A stretch of 64,000 nucleotides of DNA from Rattus norvegicus (taxonomy: Eukaryota > Chordata > Mammalia > Rodentia > Muridae): assembly GCF_036323735.1 (NCBI RefSeq), contig NC_086034.1, forward strand, positions 28,737,439-28,801,438, written 5' to 3'. The notes beneath the pieces were generated by a model. The model saw only the letters and a program-made list of their open reading frames with translations, was not told the DNA's origin and made no database searches. The position numbers and the translations under genes were made by a program. Positions 37,118 to 47,453 of the stretch are shown here, piece after piece; position 1 is the stretch's first letter, and every line of letters begins with the position of its first letter.

Positions 37118-38265
37118 GAAAAATCCCCAAAAAATATGAGTGATGTTACATACAAATATTAGCATTAACTTAATTAAGTAAATAACTTTTGTGTATAACA
37201 AAAGCAGCACTTTAAACTTGTGGAAAGAAATTAATTATTCAAGAAAAGGTGGTGATACAACTGGCTAACCATTTGGGGAAAGAATAACATTGATTTCCAC
37301 CTTCTGACACAAACCAAAATAAACTCCAGATGGATTATAGATTTATTTGCAAATATTTAAATCAAATTTATTGCATATGTCAACATAGCCCAGGAAATAA
37401 AAATGTTGAATGCTTTCCACAATTTGAGAAACACTTCAGGAATAGATATGAGATACTTGAAACCACAAACTGAGACTTTTGCTTTTCCAATTCAAATTTC
37501 TTTAATTTATGTTTTAATATTGTTAGACACATTATGCCATGACTGTATAGTGGGAATATCAATTGGTAAAATGAGGACATATATATTGATTTTCTAACAT
37601 CTGAGCTCACTCTACCCTGACATGTGGACATTCATTAAAATATTATAGGTATGAAATTGTACCTGGTTCTACTAGAACAGAATATGGCAAATTAAAATAC
37701 TATACATGTTTTCAATATATGGGATAATACAGATATCAAGTTTTTAATTAATTAAATGAATGGTAAATACTTTGATGCAAATATATCTTGAAATTTCAGT
37801 CATATTTTTACATATGCTTGATGCATAGACAAGCTTTATTGTGCAGCAAAAATTCCAGTAGCAAACGAATGAGACAACCTGAGGGATTCAAGAAGAAACC
37901 TATCATGACTAACTTTGATTTGTTCATTTTATTCTTGTTAGATCTATATATTAAATAGTACAATACATCTCGCTCCTTAAAAGGTGGAGACACATGTCAT
38001 GCTGTCTTCTATTAAAGACTGCTAAAGTCAAATCACATTCAAGACTGAGCGTCTGCCAAAGCCAGAGACATTTGAAATAAGAACACGGGGTATTTTATGG
38101 AAAGAAGGAAAAAAAGACTATGTATGAACGATGAGTCCTTAGAGTAACTGAATGCTTCATTGAAACTGGAAAATAATTACTATCAAGATTACCATCACAC
38201 ATGACCTCTTCTGACCCAATGTCTCTCTTCTCCTTACATTTTCATTCTACCCTGTGGACATCTGC
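37117..38265. other. Anonymous AT-rich sequence
   Basis: No gene or dispersed repeat is recognised. Confidence 0.4.
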
Positions 38266-38600
38266 TTAGTTTCTTTTCTGCTACTGTGATAAAAGCAATC
38301 TAAGCAAGAATGTGTCTCTTTTAACTTGTGGTCCAGGGGATAAAGTCCATCAGACTGAGGAAGTTGGGCACCAAGCAGGGAAAGCAAAAGCAGGAATCTG
38401 GTTATGCTATATCCATAAATGTGTGTGTGCTCAACCTACTTTCTTCATTTTATATATTCCAAAATGCTCTGCGCAGAATATGGTCCCACCCACAATTAAC
38501 ATGAGTCCATCAATTACTGTATAATTCCCCACAGGCTGCACAGAAACCCATCTCTAGGTGTTTCTAGATCCTCTCAGACTGACGATAGTAACTGCTTACT
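38266..38600 (+). repeat. Rodent interspersed repeat beginning GTTTCTTTTCTGCTACTGTG
   Basis: GTTTCTTTTCTGCTACTGTG, ATGGTCCCACCCACAATTAA, TAATTCCCCACAGGCTGC and CTAGATCCTCTCAGACTGAC match a common rodent dispersed repeat whose family I cannot name with certainty. The first ~25 bp resemble the start of the repeats at 21649 and 56440. Confidence 0.55.
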
Positions 38601-41532
38601 GCTCTAAAAACAGTTGAACCCTGGGAAAGGAACCTAAAAATGATACTGACTATAGTCTCATGCAATAGCCAACTGTAGTCAGAGAATCAGACAATTTATA
38701 CTCTGAGGGTTAAGAGAATCATGTGATTCTTTCAACCACAAAGAACAGGCTGTCCTTAGCAAAATAATAATTTGCCACAGAGGCATATAAACAAATAAAA
38801 TATCCAGACATAATAAAAATCTAAAGCAAACTCCCATCTACAACTCCTGGGAGGAATACAAAAGCGCATTACAAGAAAAAGCAATTCTGTGTTTTGAAGA
38901 CACTTAGATAACAAGACTCTTGTTTTCTTGGTGTCTACTCACACGTACTCAGAATTCGCCCAACACTCTTCCATTATTGAGCCATGTTTGGACAATTAAC
39001 TATTAACAATTAGCCATAGATAGAGCCTTCCACTATATGATGTATAAAATCCCCATCAAATCTACTCAACTCTGATATCACCTTCACTTTCTTGCATTAG
39101 CTCAAGTATCTGCGACTTGTTTCTTTTTACTCACATCACCTGTATCAAGAAAACACTTTGCTTGCTCAAATAGTTCTTCCAAACTAATTTGATTCCTTCC
39201 TCCTACAAAGCTATGAACATTAAACCATCTGGTTTGACTACTCTCTTCAATCAAATTCTCTTCACTTTAATTCACCCACAGCTATGACTCTACCGTAAAT
39301 ATGTTTTAACTTTATTGCCATGCAACTAACTGACTTTCTAGTGCCTTGAGCTTCTCACCTTTATGTACCTCAGTCATGTAGTAACAGACCATTGTCTCTA
39401 GTAAGTAGATTTCAACATGCTTTCTCACCAACTATTAAGGTTATCTAAGAGCAACGTTACCACTTTACTGACCTCGGTGGTACATTGGCTTCCAGCAACT
39501 TCTCACCATCCATCACCACTCACTACCTTGTTCCAATCCCCACAGCAAGTTCATCACAAACAACAAGGCCTGGCACTCTCAACTTCCTTGGCCCCTTTCC
39601 CTTCCAAAGTACTGTGTTTCCCTTTTATCAACATATATTTTCTGCAAGTGGCCGAAATATGACAATGTATTTAAACATAAAGTTCCTTCTAACTTAGAAG
39701 TCTGTGTTTCTAAAATGGCTGGAAATAGATGTTTGAGAATGATCAGTAAATATCTGAGTTTTTTGTATCATTGCATTATTTTTCTGTTTGATCATCATTC
39801 ACAGGCAAGGACAGTGATGTCTTAGATCACATGACATCTTCAAAATCAATAACCTGAGAAGAAAGGAAGCCAGTATCTCTAATAATTACTTTGACTCCAC
39901 TTGACATTAATGCCCATCTCTGCAGACAGGAAATGGGGAAATCTTATAGGGCTTTCCAACTGTTAAGACTTCCCACCGTGTGGCAGAAAAGAAACAGTAC
40001 TGACAACTCTATCAGAGACACATGAGGTACTACTGTTCCAATACACACAAAGCTAATCTTAAATGAATGTGTTTTGTTTGTATATGACCTTCAAATGCTA
40101 AAAAAGTCAATGGTTGTAATTTAAATTCAGAAACACAATTCTCAAATGGATATTTAATCACACTTCTTCACCTACAGTTCCAACTCTCTGTCTTGTTTTC
40201 TTTTCCTATTCAATATGGAATACACCTTCCTTTCCTCCTACCCAATGTATCTGAGTCATTACAAAGGAAATGCACCCTATACCATAAGGTCTGTTTTCAA
40301 CAAGTCAACCAGAAGAGTCTTAAAAAACACAAATGATGATGTCATTGCCTAAAAGATAAAGCATGGGAAAGAAAAAAGGAGAGTGTGGGAAGAAAGAGGC
40401 TTTTTTGAGATGTGAGTATACAAATGAGGATTTTCGGTAATGTTGAAAGCTTAGGAAAGTCACCAGACATCATCTGGAACTTCATGCATCTGTGAAAGGC
40501 ATTGTGTCTGTTGCTAATGGAAACTTCACATACCAAGAGGCAAATGTAATAAAATTTAAAAGCACTAACAGGGACATTAAGGATGGGCTACAATAAAAGG
40601 AGAAGTTTTTTAAATGAAGTATATATGGTGAGCAATGGAGTCAAGAAGACACAAAGACAAGAAGACACTTTCAAAGATGTAAGAATTTAAACTATGTCTT
40701 GACCTATTGTACTCTTTCTGAATATAGGGACATTGTGTTACAACCATACATAGGTGATGTTTCTAACTCAGAACACATTATTGCGTATTAAAATGACACT
40801 TGTTAAGTACTTGTTAAGTAAATCTTACTTGTTAAGTAAGAGACTAAAATAAATACAGGAAATTGGACTCTGCCATTAGGATTGCCATATTTTGATCAAT
40901 TCTAGTAGAGGGACTGAAGTAGTAACTAGCAAAAAGCAACATTGAAATGAAGAAGCTTAAGTCCTGAGATGTCACCTGGGTTTGGAAATTCTGACTGTCC
41001 AAGTCACCTAGAGGACAGAAAGAAAAACCTCACATTCTTATCTAGATATGAGAAGGTTTTTAATAATTCATTAATTTGAGTTGTATGCTAAAGTAAGCCA
41101 AGCAGTAAAGAATTTAAGAAAAGGATCATGCTTTGTCCCTTAACCTGAAGGAGAGCAGAATGCACTGGCTTAGTTAAAAAGAGGAGAAAAGGCACCCATA
41201 GACTGCTGGGGGGGTGGTCTGAACATGCCTATGTTTGTAGCACTATGACATGTATATAATACTGGGTTTCAGTATTCCAGTTTGATTAGCTAACTTAGGA
41301 GATGCAATCACCTTGATATGAACAGAAATTATATCAAGTAGAGTCTTTTCAATAGTTGTAAATGTTCTCTGACTTCTTGGAACCCAAAACCAAGACAGAC
41401 CAGTCATTCTCCCTGACTTTGAGTTTAATCTTATAGCTAGACTTCCCCCGTAACAGACACCCATTTGACTACTGAGATTTGCATGATATGTTAAAGCTGA
41501 ATAAGAAAGGATGAAAAGCAAAGGGATGCTCA
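38601..41532. other. Anonymous intergenic sequence
   Basis: No recognisable gene, SINE or L1 is seen in almost 3 kb. The only structure noted is a triplicated 12-mer at 40798-40838. A faint L2-like resemblance around 39480-39620 is too weak to call. Confidence 0.4.
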
Positions 41533-42159
41533 TTTGTTGCACCACTTTTTTTTATCTTTATTAACTTGAGTATTTCTTATTTATATTTCGATTGTCATTC
41601 CCTTTCCCGGTTTCCAGGCCAACATCCCCCTAACCCCTCCCCCTCCCCTTCTATATGGGTGTTCCCCTCCCCATCCTCCCCCCCATTACCGCCTGCCCCC
41701 CAACAATCACGTTCACTGGGGGTTCAGTCTTGGCAGGACCAAGGGCTTCCCCTTCCACTGGTGCTCTTACTAGGATATTCATTGCTACCTATGAGGTCAG
41801 AGTCCAGGGTCAGTCCATGTATAGTCTTTGGGTAGTGGCTTAGTCCCTGGAAGCTCTGGTTGCTTGGCATTGTTGTTCATATGGGGTCTCAAGCCCCTTC
41901 AAGCTCTTCCAGTCCTTTCTCTGATTCCTTCAACGGGGGTCCCGTTCTCAGTTCAGTGGATTGCTGCTGGCATTCGCCACTGTATTTGCGGTATTCTGAC
42001 TGTGTCTCTCAGGAGAGATCTACACCCAGTTCCTGTTGGCCTGCACTTCTTTGCTTCATCCATCTTATCTAATTGGGTGGCTGTATATGTATAGGCCACA
42101 TGTGGGGCAGGCTCTGAATGGGTGTTCCTTCTGCCTCTGTTTTAAACTTGTTGCAACAC
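41533..42159 (-). mobile_element. 5'-truncated L1 3' end with target-site duplication (D1)
   Basis: The T-tail at 41546-41553 is followed by the reverse complement of a young-type L1 3' UTR (TTAACTTGAGTATTTCTTAT, CCCTTTCCCGGTTTCC, the C-rich tract, GGGTCTCAAGCCCCTTCAAG) to 42145. It is flanked by TTGTTGCACCAC (41534-41545) and TTGTTGCAACAC (42148-42159), a 12-bp duplication with one mismatch. Confidence 0.88.
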
Positions 42160-42983
42160 TTTTTTTTTAAACTATTTTTTTTATTAACTTGAGTATTTCT
42201 TATATACATTTCAAGTGTTATTCCCTTTCCCGGTTTCCGGGCAAAATCCCCCTCCCCTTCCTTATGGGTGTTCCCCTCCCAACCCTCCCCCCATTGCCGC
42301 CCTCCCCCCATAGTCTAGTTCACTGGGGGTTCAGTCTTAGCAGGACCCAGGGCTTCCCCTTCCACTGGTGCTCTTACTAGGATATTCATTGCTACCTATG
42401 GGGTCAGAGTCCAGGGTCAGTCCATATATAGTCTTTAGGTAGTGGCTTAGTCCCTGGAAGCTCTGGTTGCTTGACATTGTTGTACTTTTGGGGTCTCGAG
42501 CCCCTTCAAGCTCTTCCAGTTCTTTCTCTGATTCCTTCAACGGGGGACCTATTCTCAGCTCAGTGGTTTGCTGCTGGCATTCGCCTCTGTATTTGCTGTA
42601 TTCTGGCTGTGTCTCTCAGGAGCGATCTACATCCGGCTCCTGTCAGTCTGCACTTCTTTGCTTCATCCATCTTGTCCAATTGGGTGGCTGTATATGTATG
42701 GGCCACCTGTGGGGCAGGCTCTGAATGGGTGTTCCTTCAGTCTCTGTTTTAATCTTTGCCTCTCCCTTCCCAGCCAAGGGTATTCTTTTTCCTCATTTAA
42801 AGAAGGAGTGAAGCATTCACATTTTGATCATCCGTCTTGAGTTTCATTTGTTCTAGGGATCTAGGGTAATTCAAGCATTTGGGCTAATAGCCACTTATCA
42901 ATGAGTGCATACCATGTATGTCTTTCTGTGATTGGGTTAGCTCACTCAGGATGATATTTTCCAGTTCCAACCATTTGCAACAC
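42160..42983 (-). mobile_element. Second 5'-truncated L1 3' end at the same site (D2)
   Basis: The T-rich tail from 42160 is followed by the same 3' UTR sequence in the same orientation as D1, but extending further, through the 3' UTR to the last ORF2 codons at 42974. It is bounded by TTGCAACAC at 42151-42159 and at 42975-42983, so it shares the target sequence of D1. Confidence 0.87.
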
Positions 42984-43208
42984 TTTTTATTCCTAGACAA
43001 ATACTCTAAAGCACAAAGTACCACATCTAACTGACACATCTGTCTGGCAAACCCTTCCTAAACACAGCATCTAAGAAAAATAAAATAAATAATCTAAATC
43101 TAAAATAAAATAGCCCAAATACTTTTGGGATCTTAACTTGCAAAGAATTCTCTTTCATTAATAACATTTGTCAAAATTCAAAAAACAGTTGCTTCCGGTT
43201 ATATATTC

Positions 43209-43465
43209 ATATCAACGATTCAGAGTTGGGAATGAAAACTAAGACAGAGTATGAGGTGCTGTCTTTCTAGGTCTGGGCTACCTCAACAGTATATTTTCTT
43301 ATTCCATTTATCTGTACACTTCATGATTTTCTTCTTCTTTCCAGCTGAAGAGAATGCATTGTGCATATGCACCACATTTCCATTATCCATTCATCATTTG
43401 TACGATATTTAAGCGTTCTCATTCCTAATCTACTGTAAATGGGGTTGCAGTGAGCATGGCTGATC
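43209..43465 (-). mobile_element. Older L1 ORF2 3'-end fragment, minus orientation
   Basis: GAAAACTAAGACAGAGTATG, GTCTTTCTAGGTCTGGGCTA, TCATGATTTTCTTC, CACCACATTTCCATTATCCA and GGGGTTGCAGTGAGCATGGC read as the complement of late ORF2 codons of an old rodent L1. The first 90 bp recur inverted at 44509-44599. Confidence 0.7.
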
Positions 43466-44274
43466 AAAAGGAGGGCCACGGTAGGGCAGGAGGGTTCTAA
43501 AGAGGGGAATAGTAGAACAGGGATGATATAAAGTCAGATAGAGAAAAATCAGGAGAGTAAGACTTTAGTAGAAAAGTGCAGAAGGAGAAAAATGAATGGA
43601 GGGGTGAGACAATACTATTATGTTTGAAAATTCTGTAAGGAATCATACTATTTTATATTTACTTATATTTACATATAGAATATGTATATGTATATGTGCT
43701 TGCATAAATATTTAAATGAGATTATGCCACTAGGAGTAACAATACTCCCCCTCAAGAGCCCAAGAACATCTAACAAAGTCTGCAGTACTGAGCATGAGAA
43801 ATCGCCCTTATAGTTATAGGCCAGGGGAGTCCAACAGACTCCCAAACAACACAGGCCACGGGTGTTTCCCTTGGTTGTCTCCTAGAAATTGAAGGTAAGT
43901 ATATATTATTGAAGATACCATACGTCTTGGACAATATTTGGAGAAATTGAATGGGGTCTGATCAGGAAACCTTCTCTCTGAGGATTATTTCTCAAAGTAC
44001 TATAAGCTGCAGGAAGTTATTAAAGGAGAAAAAGAATCACCTGTCCCACCTCGTTGGTACTTCTGTTGATCACTACATTGAACAACATAGCAAGGAATCC
44101 AGAAAGTTCAATGCTAGGGCTTAACCAACTGTTGTCTTAATGGGAGCCATGCAATAGAGGGGAATTCATGTCTGCTACTATAAACCAAAGGAAGTACCCA
44201 CGGCTGGTGGGGCCATGAGAGCAAACAACCCACTTGTGACACTCTTCGAAGCCAGTATACTTTCTAACTGCATT
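43466..44274. other. Probable rodent repeat, family not identified
   Basis: Phrases such as CCAACAGACTCCCAAACAAC, GGTTGTCTCCTAGAAATTGA and TCACCTGTCCCACCTCG feel repetitive for rodent genomes, but I cannot assign them to a family. No gene is seen. Confidence 0.3.
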
Positions 44275-44720
44275 CTGTTTTTAAAAACTTGGCTATTTCA
44301 CTTATTTACATTTCAAATGTTATTCTCTTTCCCAGTTTCCCCTCTGGAAACTTCCTATCCCATCCTCCCTCCATCTGCTTCCATGAGGGTGCTTACCCAC
44401 CCACCCACTCGCTCCTGTCTCCCTGCCCTGGCACTCCACTCCACTGAAGCATTAAGCCTTCCCATATCCAAGGGCCTCTCCTCCCATTGCGAGGAGAAAC
44501 ATATACAAGAAAATATACTTTTGAGGTAGGAATGACCTAGAAAGACAAACACCTCATACTCTGTCTTAGTTTTCATTCCTAGCTCTGAATCTTTGATGTG
44601 AGGCCTACAAGGCCATCCTCTGCTACATTGCTACATATGCAGCTGTATCTATGGACCCTTCTATGTATACTCTTTGGTTGGTGATTTCATTCCTGGGAGC
44701 TGTGGGGGTCATTCTAAATG
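44275..44720 (-). mobile_element. Older L1 3' UTR fragment interrupted by an inverted ORF2 piece
   Basis: 44280-44497 (ACATTTCAAATGTTATTCTC, CCCAGTTTCCCC, CCCATATCCAAGGGCCTCTC) and 44605-44720 (GGCCATCCTCTGCTAC, CTTTGGTTGGTGATTTCATT, CCTGGGAGCTGTGGGGGTC) are successive parts of one minus-strand L1 3' UTR. The ~100 bp between them is an opposite-strand copy of 43209-43298. Confidence 0.72.
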
Positions 44721-45253
44721 CTTATTATCTATAAGCCACAGATAAGTGTAGCTTTCAGTCCTTCCCCCCATCTTTTGCAGCAGATGGAAATTCTCAAACA
44801 ATCCACAGTTTATCAAGAAGCAGAGAATGAGTATGGGGTGTCCAGCCTCAGTGGATACATCTATAAAACGAAGCTAACATTAAAAGCTCAGAAAATATCA
44901 TGGAATCCGGGGTAGAAAGATTATAAGAGCCAGAAGATCAGATTTCCTGCTGCAAGATAGTGTCTTGCACATGTGACAAGGAAGCTACATGTTTGAAGTC
45001 TCAACAGTATACTTGACTACACAAGCCCTAAATAATCACATTAGCTGACATGTCACCAAAGACGGGGAATATTTCATAAAGTTCTAATTCTAGATGGAGA
45101 GCTACAGGCAGGTAATGGTGGCTAAGAAAAAAAAAACAGAAGAAAAAGAATCAATGTTCCCCAGAGATGAACCCCTAATTACTTATCCAGTACCAGTCAT
45201 TCCTAAAGCATATATACATATAAGCAATACTAAATGGACTTTGTAAATTTTAT
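44721..45253. other. Anonymous flank of element B
   Basis: No gene or repeat is recognised before the TG tract. Confidence 0.4.
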
Positions 45254-45300
45254 TGTATGTGTGTGTGTATGTGTATGTGTGTGTGTGTGTGTGTGTGTGT
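45254..45300. repeat. (TG)n microsatellite
   Basis: 47 bp of TG/TATG repeats. Confidence 0.93.
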
Positions 45301-45373
45301 AAAATTAATAATTAATAAAGAGGATATGAGTTAAAGAATAAGATTGATTTGGAACAAAAGAGTTGAAAGGAGA

Positions 45374-46296
45374 GGCATATCTTCCTGGTTGCTGTCACTG
45401 CAGAGAGCCCATGGGCAGCACCCCACGAGCGAACTTGAGCCTCGGGACCACAGGTAAGACCAACTTTTCTGCTGCAAGAAAGCTGCCTGGTGAGCTCGGG
45501 ACACACGGAGGCAGAATTCCTCTAGGACCGGGCACGTCCTGTGTTTACCAGAAGTCCCACACCCGCGAATCCCGGCATGCAGCAGCTCTCTGTTCCCAGA
45601 CCCCATGAGAGAGAGACCCAACTGCCTGCACAGGTGGGCACTCCTGAGGCTCCAGAGCAGAAGAGGCCACCAACACTGCTCACCCCTGCCCACATCCCTG
45701 GCCCAAGAGGAAACTGTATAAGGCCTCTGGGCTCCCGTGGGGGAGGGCCCAGGAGCGGCAGGACCCCTGCTTGAGAAACCGCCGGAACCTGAAGGAAACA
45801 GACCGGATAAACAGTTCTCTGCACCCAAATCCCGTGGGAGGGAGAGCTAAACCTTCAGAGAGGCAGACAAGCCTGGGAAACCAGAAGAGACTGCTCTCTG
45901 CACACACATCTCGGACGCCAGAGGAAAACACCAAAGGCCATCTGGAACCCTGGTGCACTGAAGATCCCGGAAGGGGCGGCGCATATCTTCCTGGTTCCTG
46001 CCGCTGCAGAGAACCCATGGGCAGCACCCCACGAGCGAACTTGAGCCTCGGGACCACAGGTAAGACCAAATTTTCTGCTGCAAGAAAGCTGCCTGGTGAA
46101 CTCAAGACACAGGCCCACAGGAACAGCTGAAGACCTGTAGAGAGGAAAAACTATACCCCCGAAAGCAGAACACTCTGTCCCCATAACTGACTGAAAGAGA
46201 GGAAAACAGGTCTACAGCACTCCTGACACACAGGCTTATAGGACAGTCTAGCCACTGTCAGAAATAGCAGAACAAAGTAACACTAGAGATAATCTG
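45374..46296 (+). promoter_or_regulatory. L1 5' UTR with tandem ~606 bp promoter units
   Basis: The block beginning GCATATCTTCCTGGTT at 45375 recurs at 45981, a period of 606 bp. The second unit is partial (similarity ends near 46113) and is followed by a non-repeated tether to ORF1. Each unit carries CAGGTAAGACC (45451 and 46057), a consensus-like splice donor. The region is GC- and CpG-rich, as expected for an internal promoter. Activity is inferred from the family and cannot be read from the sequence. Confidence 0.85.
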
Positions 46297-47394
46297 ATGG
46301 TGAGAGGCAAGCGCAGGAACCCAAGCAACAGAAACCAAGACGACATGGCATCATCGGAGCCCAATTCTCCCACCAAAACAAACATGGAATATCCAAACAC
46401 ACCAGAAAAGTAAGATCTAGTTTCAAAATCATATTTGATCATGATGCTGGAGGACTTCAAGAAAAACGTGAAGAAGTCCCTTAGGGAAACACAGGAAAAC
46501 ATTAATAAACAAGTAGAAGCCTACAGAGAGGAATCGCAAAAATCCCTGAAAGAATCGCAAAAATCCCTGAAAGAATTCCAGGAAAACACAATCAAACAGT
46601 TGAAGGAATTAAAAATGGAAATAGAAGAAATCAAGAAAGAACACATGGAAACAACCCTGGATATAGAAAACCAAAAGAAGAGACAAAGAGCTGTAGATAC
46701 AAGCTTCACCAACAGAATACAAGAGATTGAAGAGAGAATCTCAGGAGCAGAAGATTCCATAGAAATCATTGACTCAACTGTCAAAGATAATGTAAAGCAG
46801 AAAAGGCTACTGGTCCACAACATACAGGAAATCCAGGACTCAATGAGAATATCAAACCTAAGGATAATAGGTATACAAGAGAGTGAAGACTCCAAGCTCA
46901 AAGGACCAGTAAATATCTTCAACAAAATCATAGAAGAAAACTTTCCTAACCTAAAAAAAGAGATACTCATAGACATACAAGAAGCCTACAGAACTCCAAA
47001 TAGATTGGACCAGAAAAGAAACACCTCCCGTCACATAATTGTCAAAACACCAAACGCACAAAATAAAGGAAGAATATTAAAAGCAGTAAGGGAAAAAGGT
47101 CAAGTAACATATAAAGGCAGACCTATCAGAATCACACCAGAATTCTCGCCAGAAACTATGAAGGCCAGAAGATCCTGGACTGATGTCATACAGACCCTAA
47201 GAGAACACAAATGCCAGCCCAGGTTACTGTATCCTGCAAAACTCTCAATTAACATACATGGAGAAACCAAGATATTCCATGACAAAACCAAATTTACACA
47301 ATATCTTTCTACAAATCCAGCACTACAAAGGATAATAAATGGTAAAGCCCAACATAAGGAGGCAAGCTATACCCTAGAAGAAGCAAGAAACTAA
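46297..47394 (+). pseudogene. L1 ORF1 (RNA chaperone) with one premature stop
   Basis: ORF1p binds L1 RNA as a coiled-coil trimer. The ATG at 46297 was chosen by homology (MVRGKRRNPSNRNQ). The frame is 366 codons including the final stop. Codon 39 (46411-46413) is TAA where element A has CAA (Gln). Downstream Met codons (46435 onward) open a 319-codon frame covering most of the protein: a coiled coil with a duplicated ESQKSLKE unit, the RRM-like domain (GPVNIFNKIIEENFPNL, YKGRPIRITPEFS) and the C-terminal domain (LREHKCQPRLLYPAKLS). The loss would be limited to the N-terminal tail if translation could start internally; that is inference. Confidence 0.93.
46530..46571 (+). repeat. 21-bp tandem duplication in the ORF1 coiled coil
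   Basis: A 21-bp unit encoding ESQKSLK occurs twice in tandem, in frame (SQKSLKESQKSLKEFQ). Element A has a single unit. It lies in the region of rodent L1 ORF1 known for length polymorphism. Confidence 0.88.
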
Positions 47395-47453
47395 TCGTCT
47401 TGGCAACAAAACAAAGAGAATGAAAGCACACAAACATAACCTCACATCCAAAT

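Noticed and set aside
41546..42840. Plus-strand ORFs of 60-90 codons in the L1 3' UTR copies
   Set aside because: They are antisense to L1 3' UTR sequence and recur at every such copy (1-340, 51325-51700), so they are repeat-derived.
45363..46184. Overlapping ORFs in the L1 5' UTR on both strands (up to 165 codons)
   Set aside because: GC-rich, stop-poor promoter repeat. The frames duplicate between the two promoter units and show no recognisable domain. An ORF0-like function known for primate L1 cannot be supported here.
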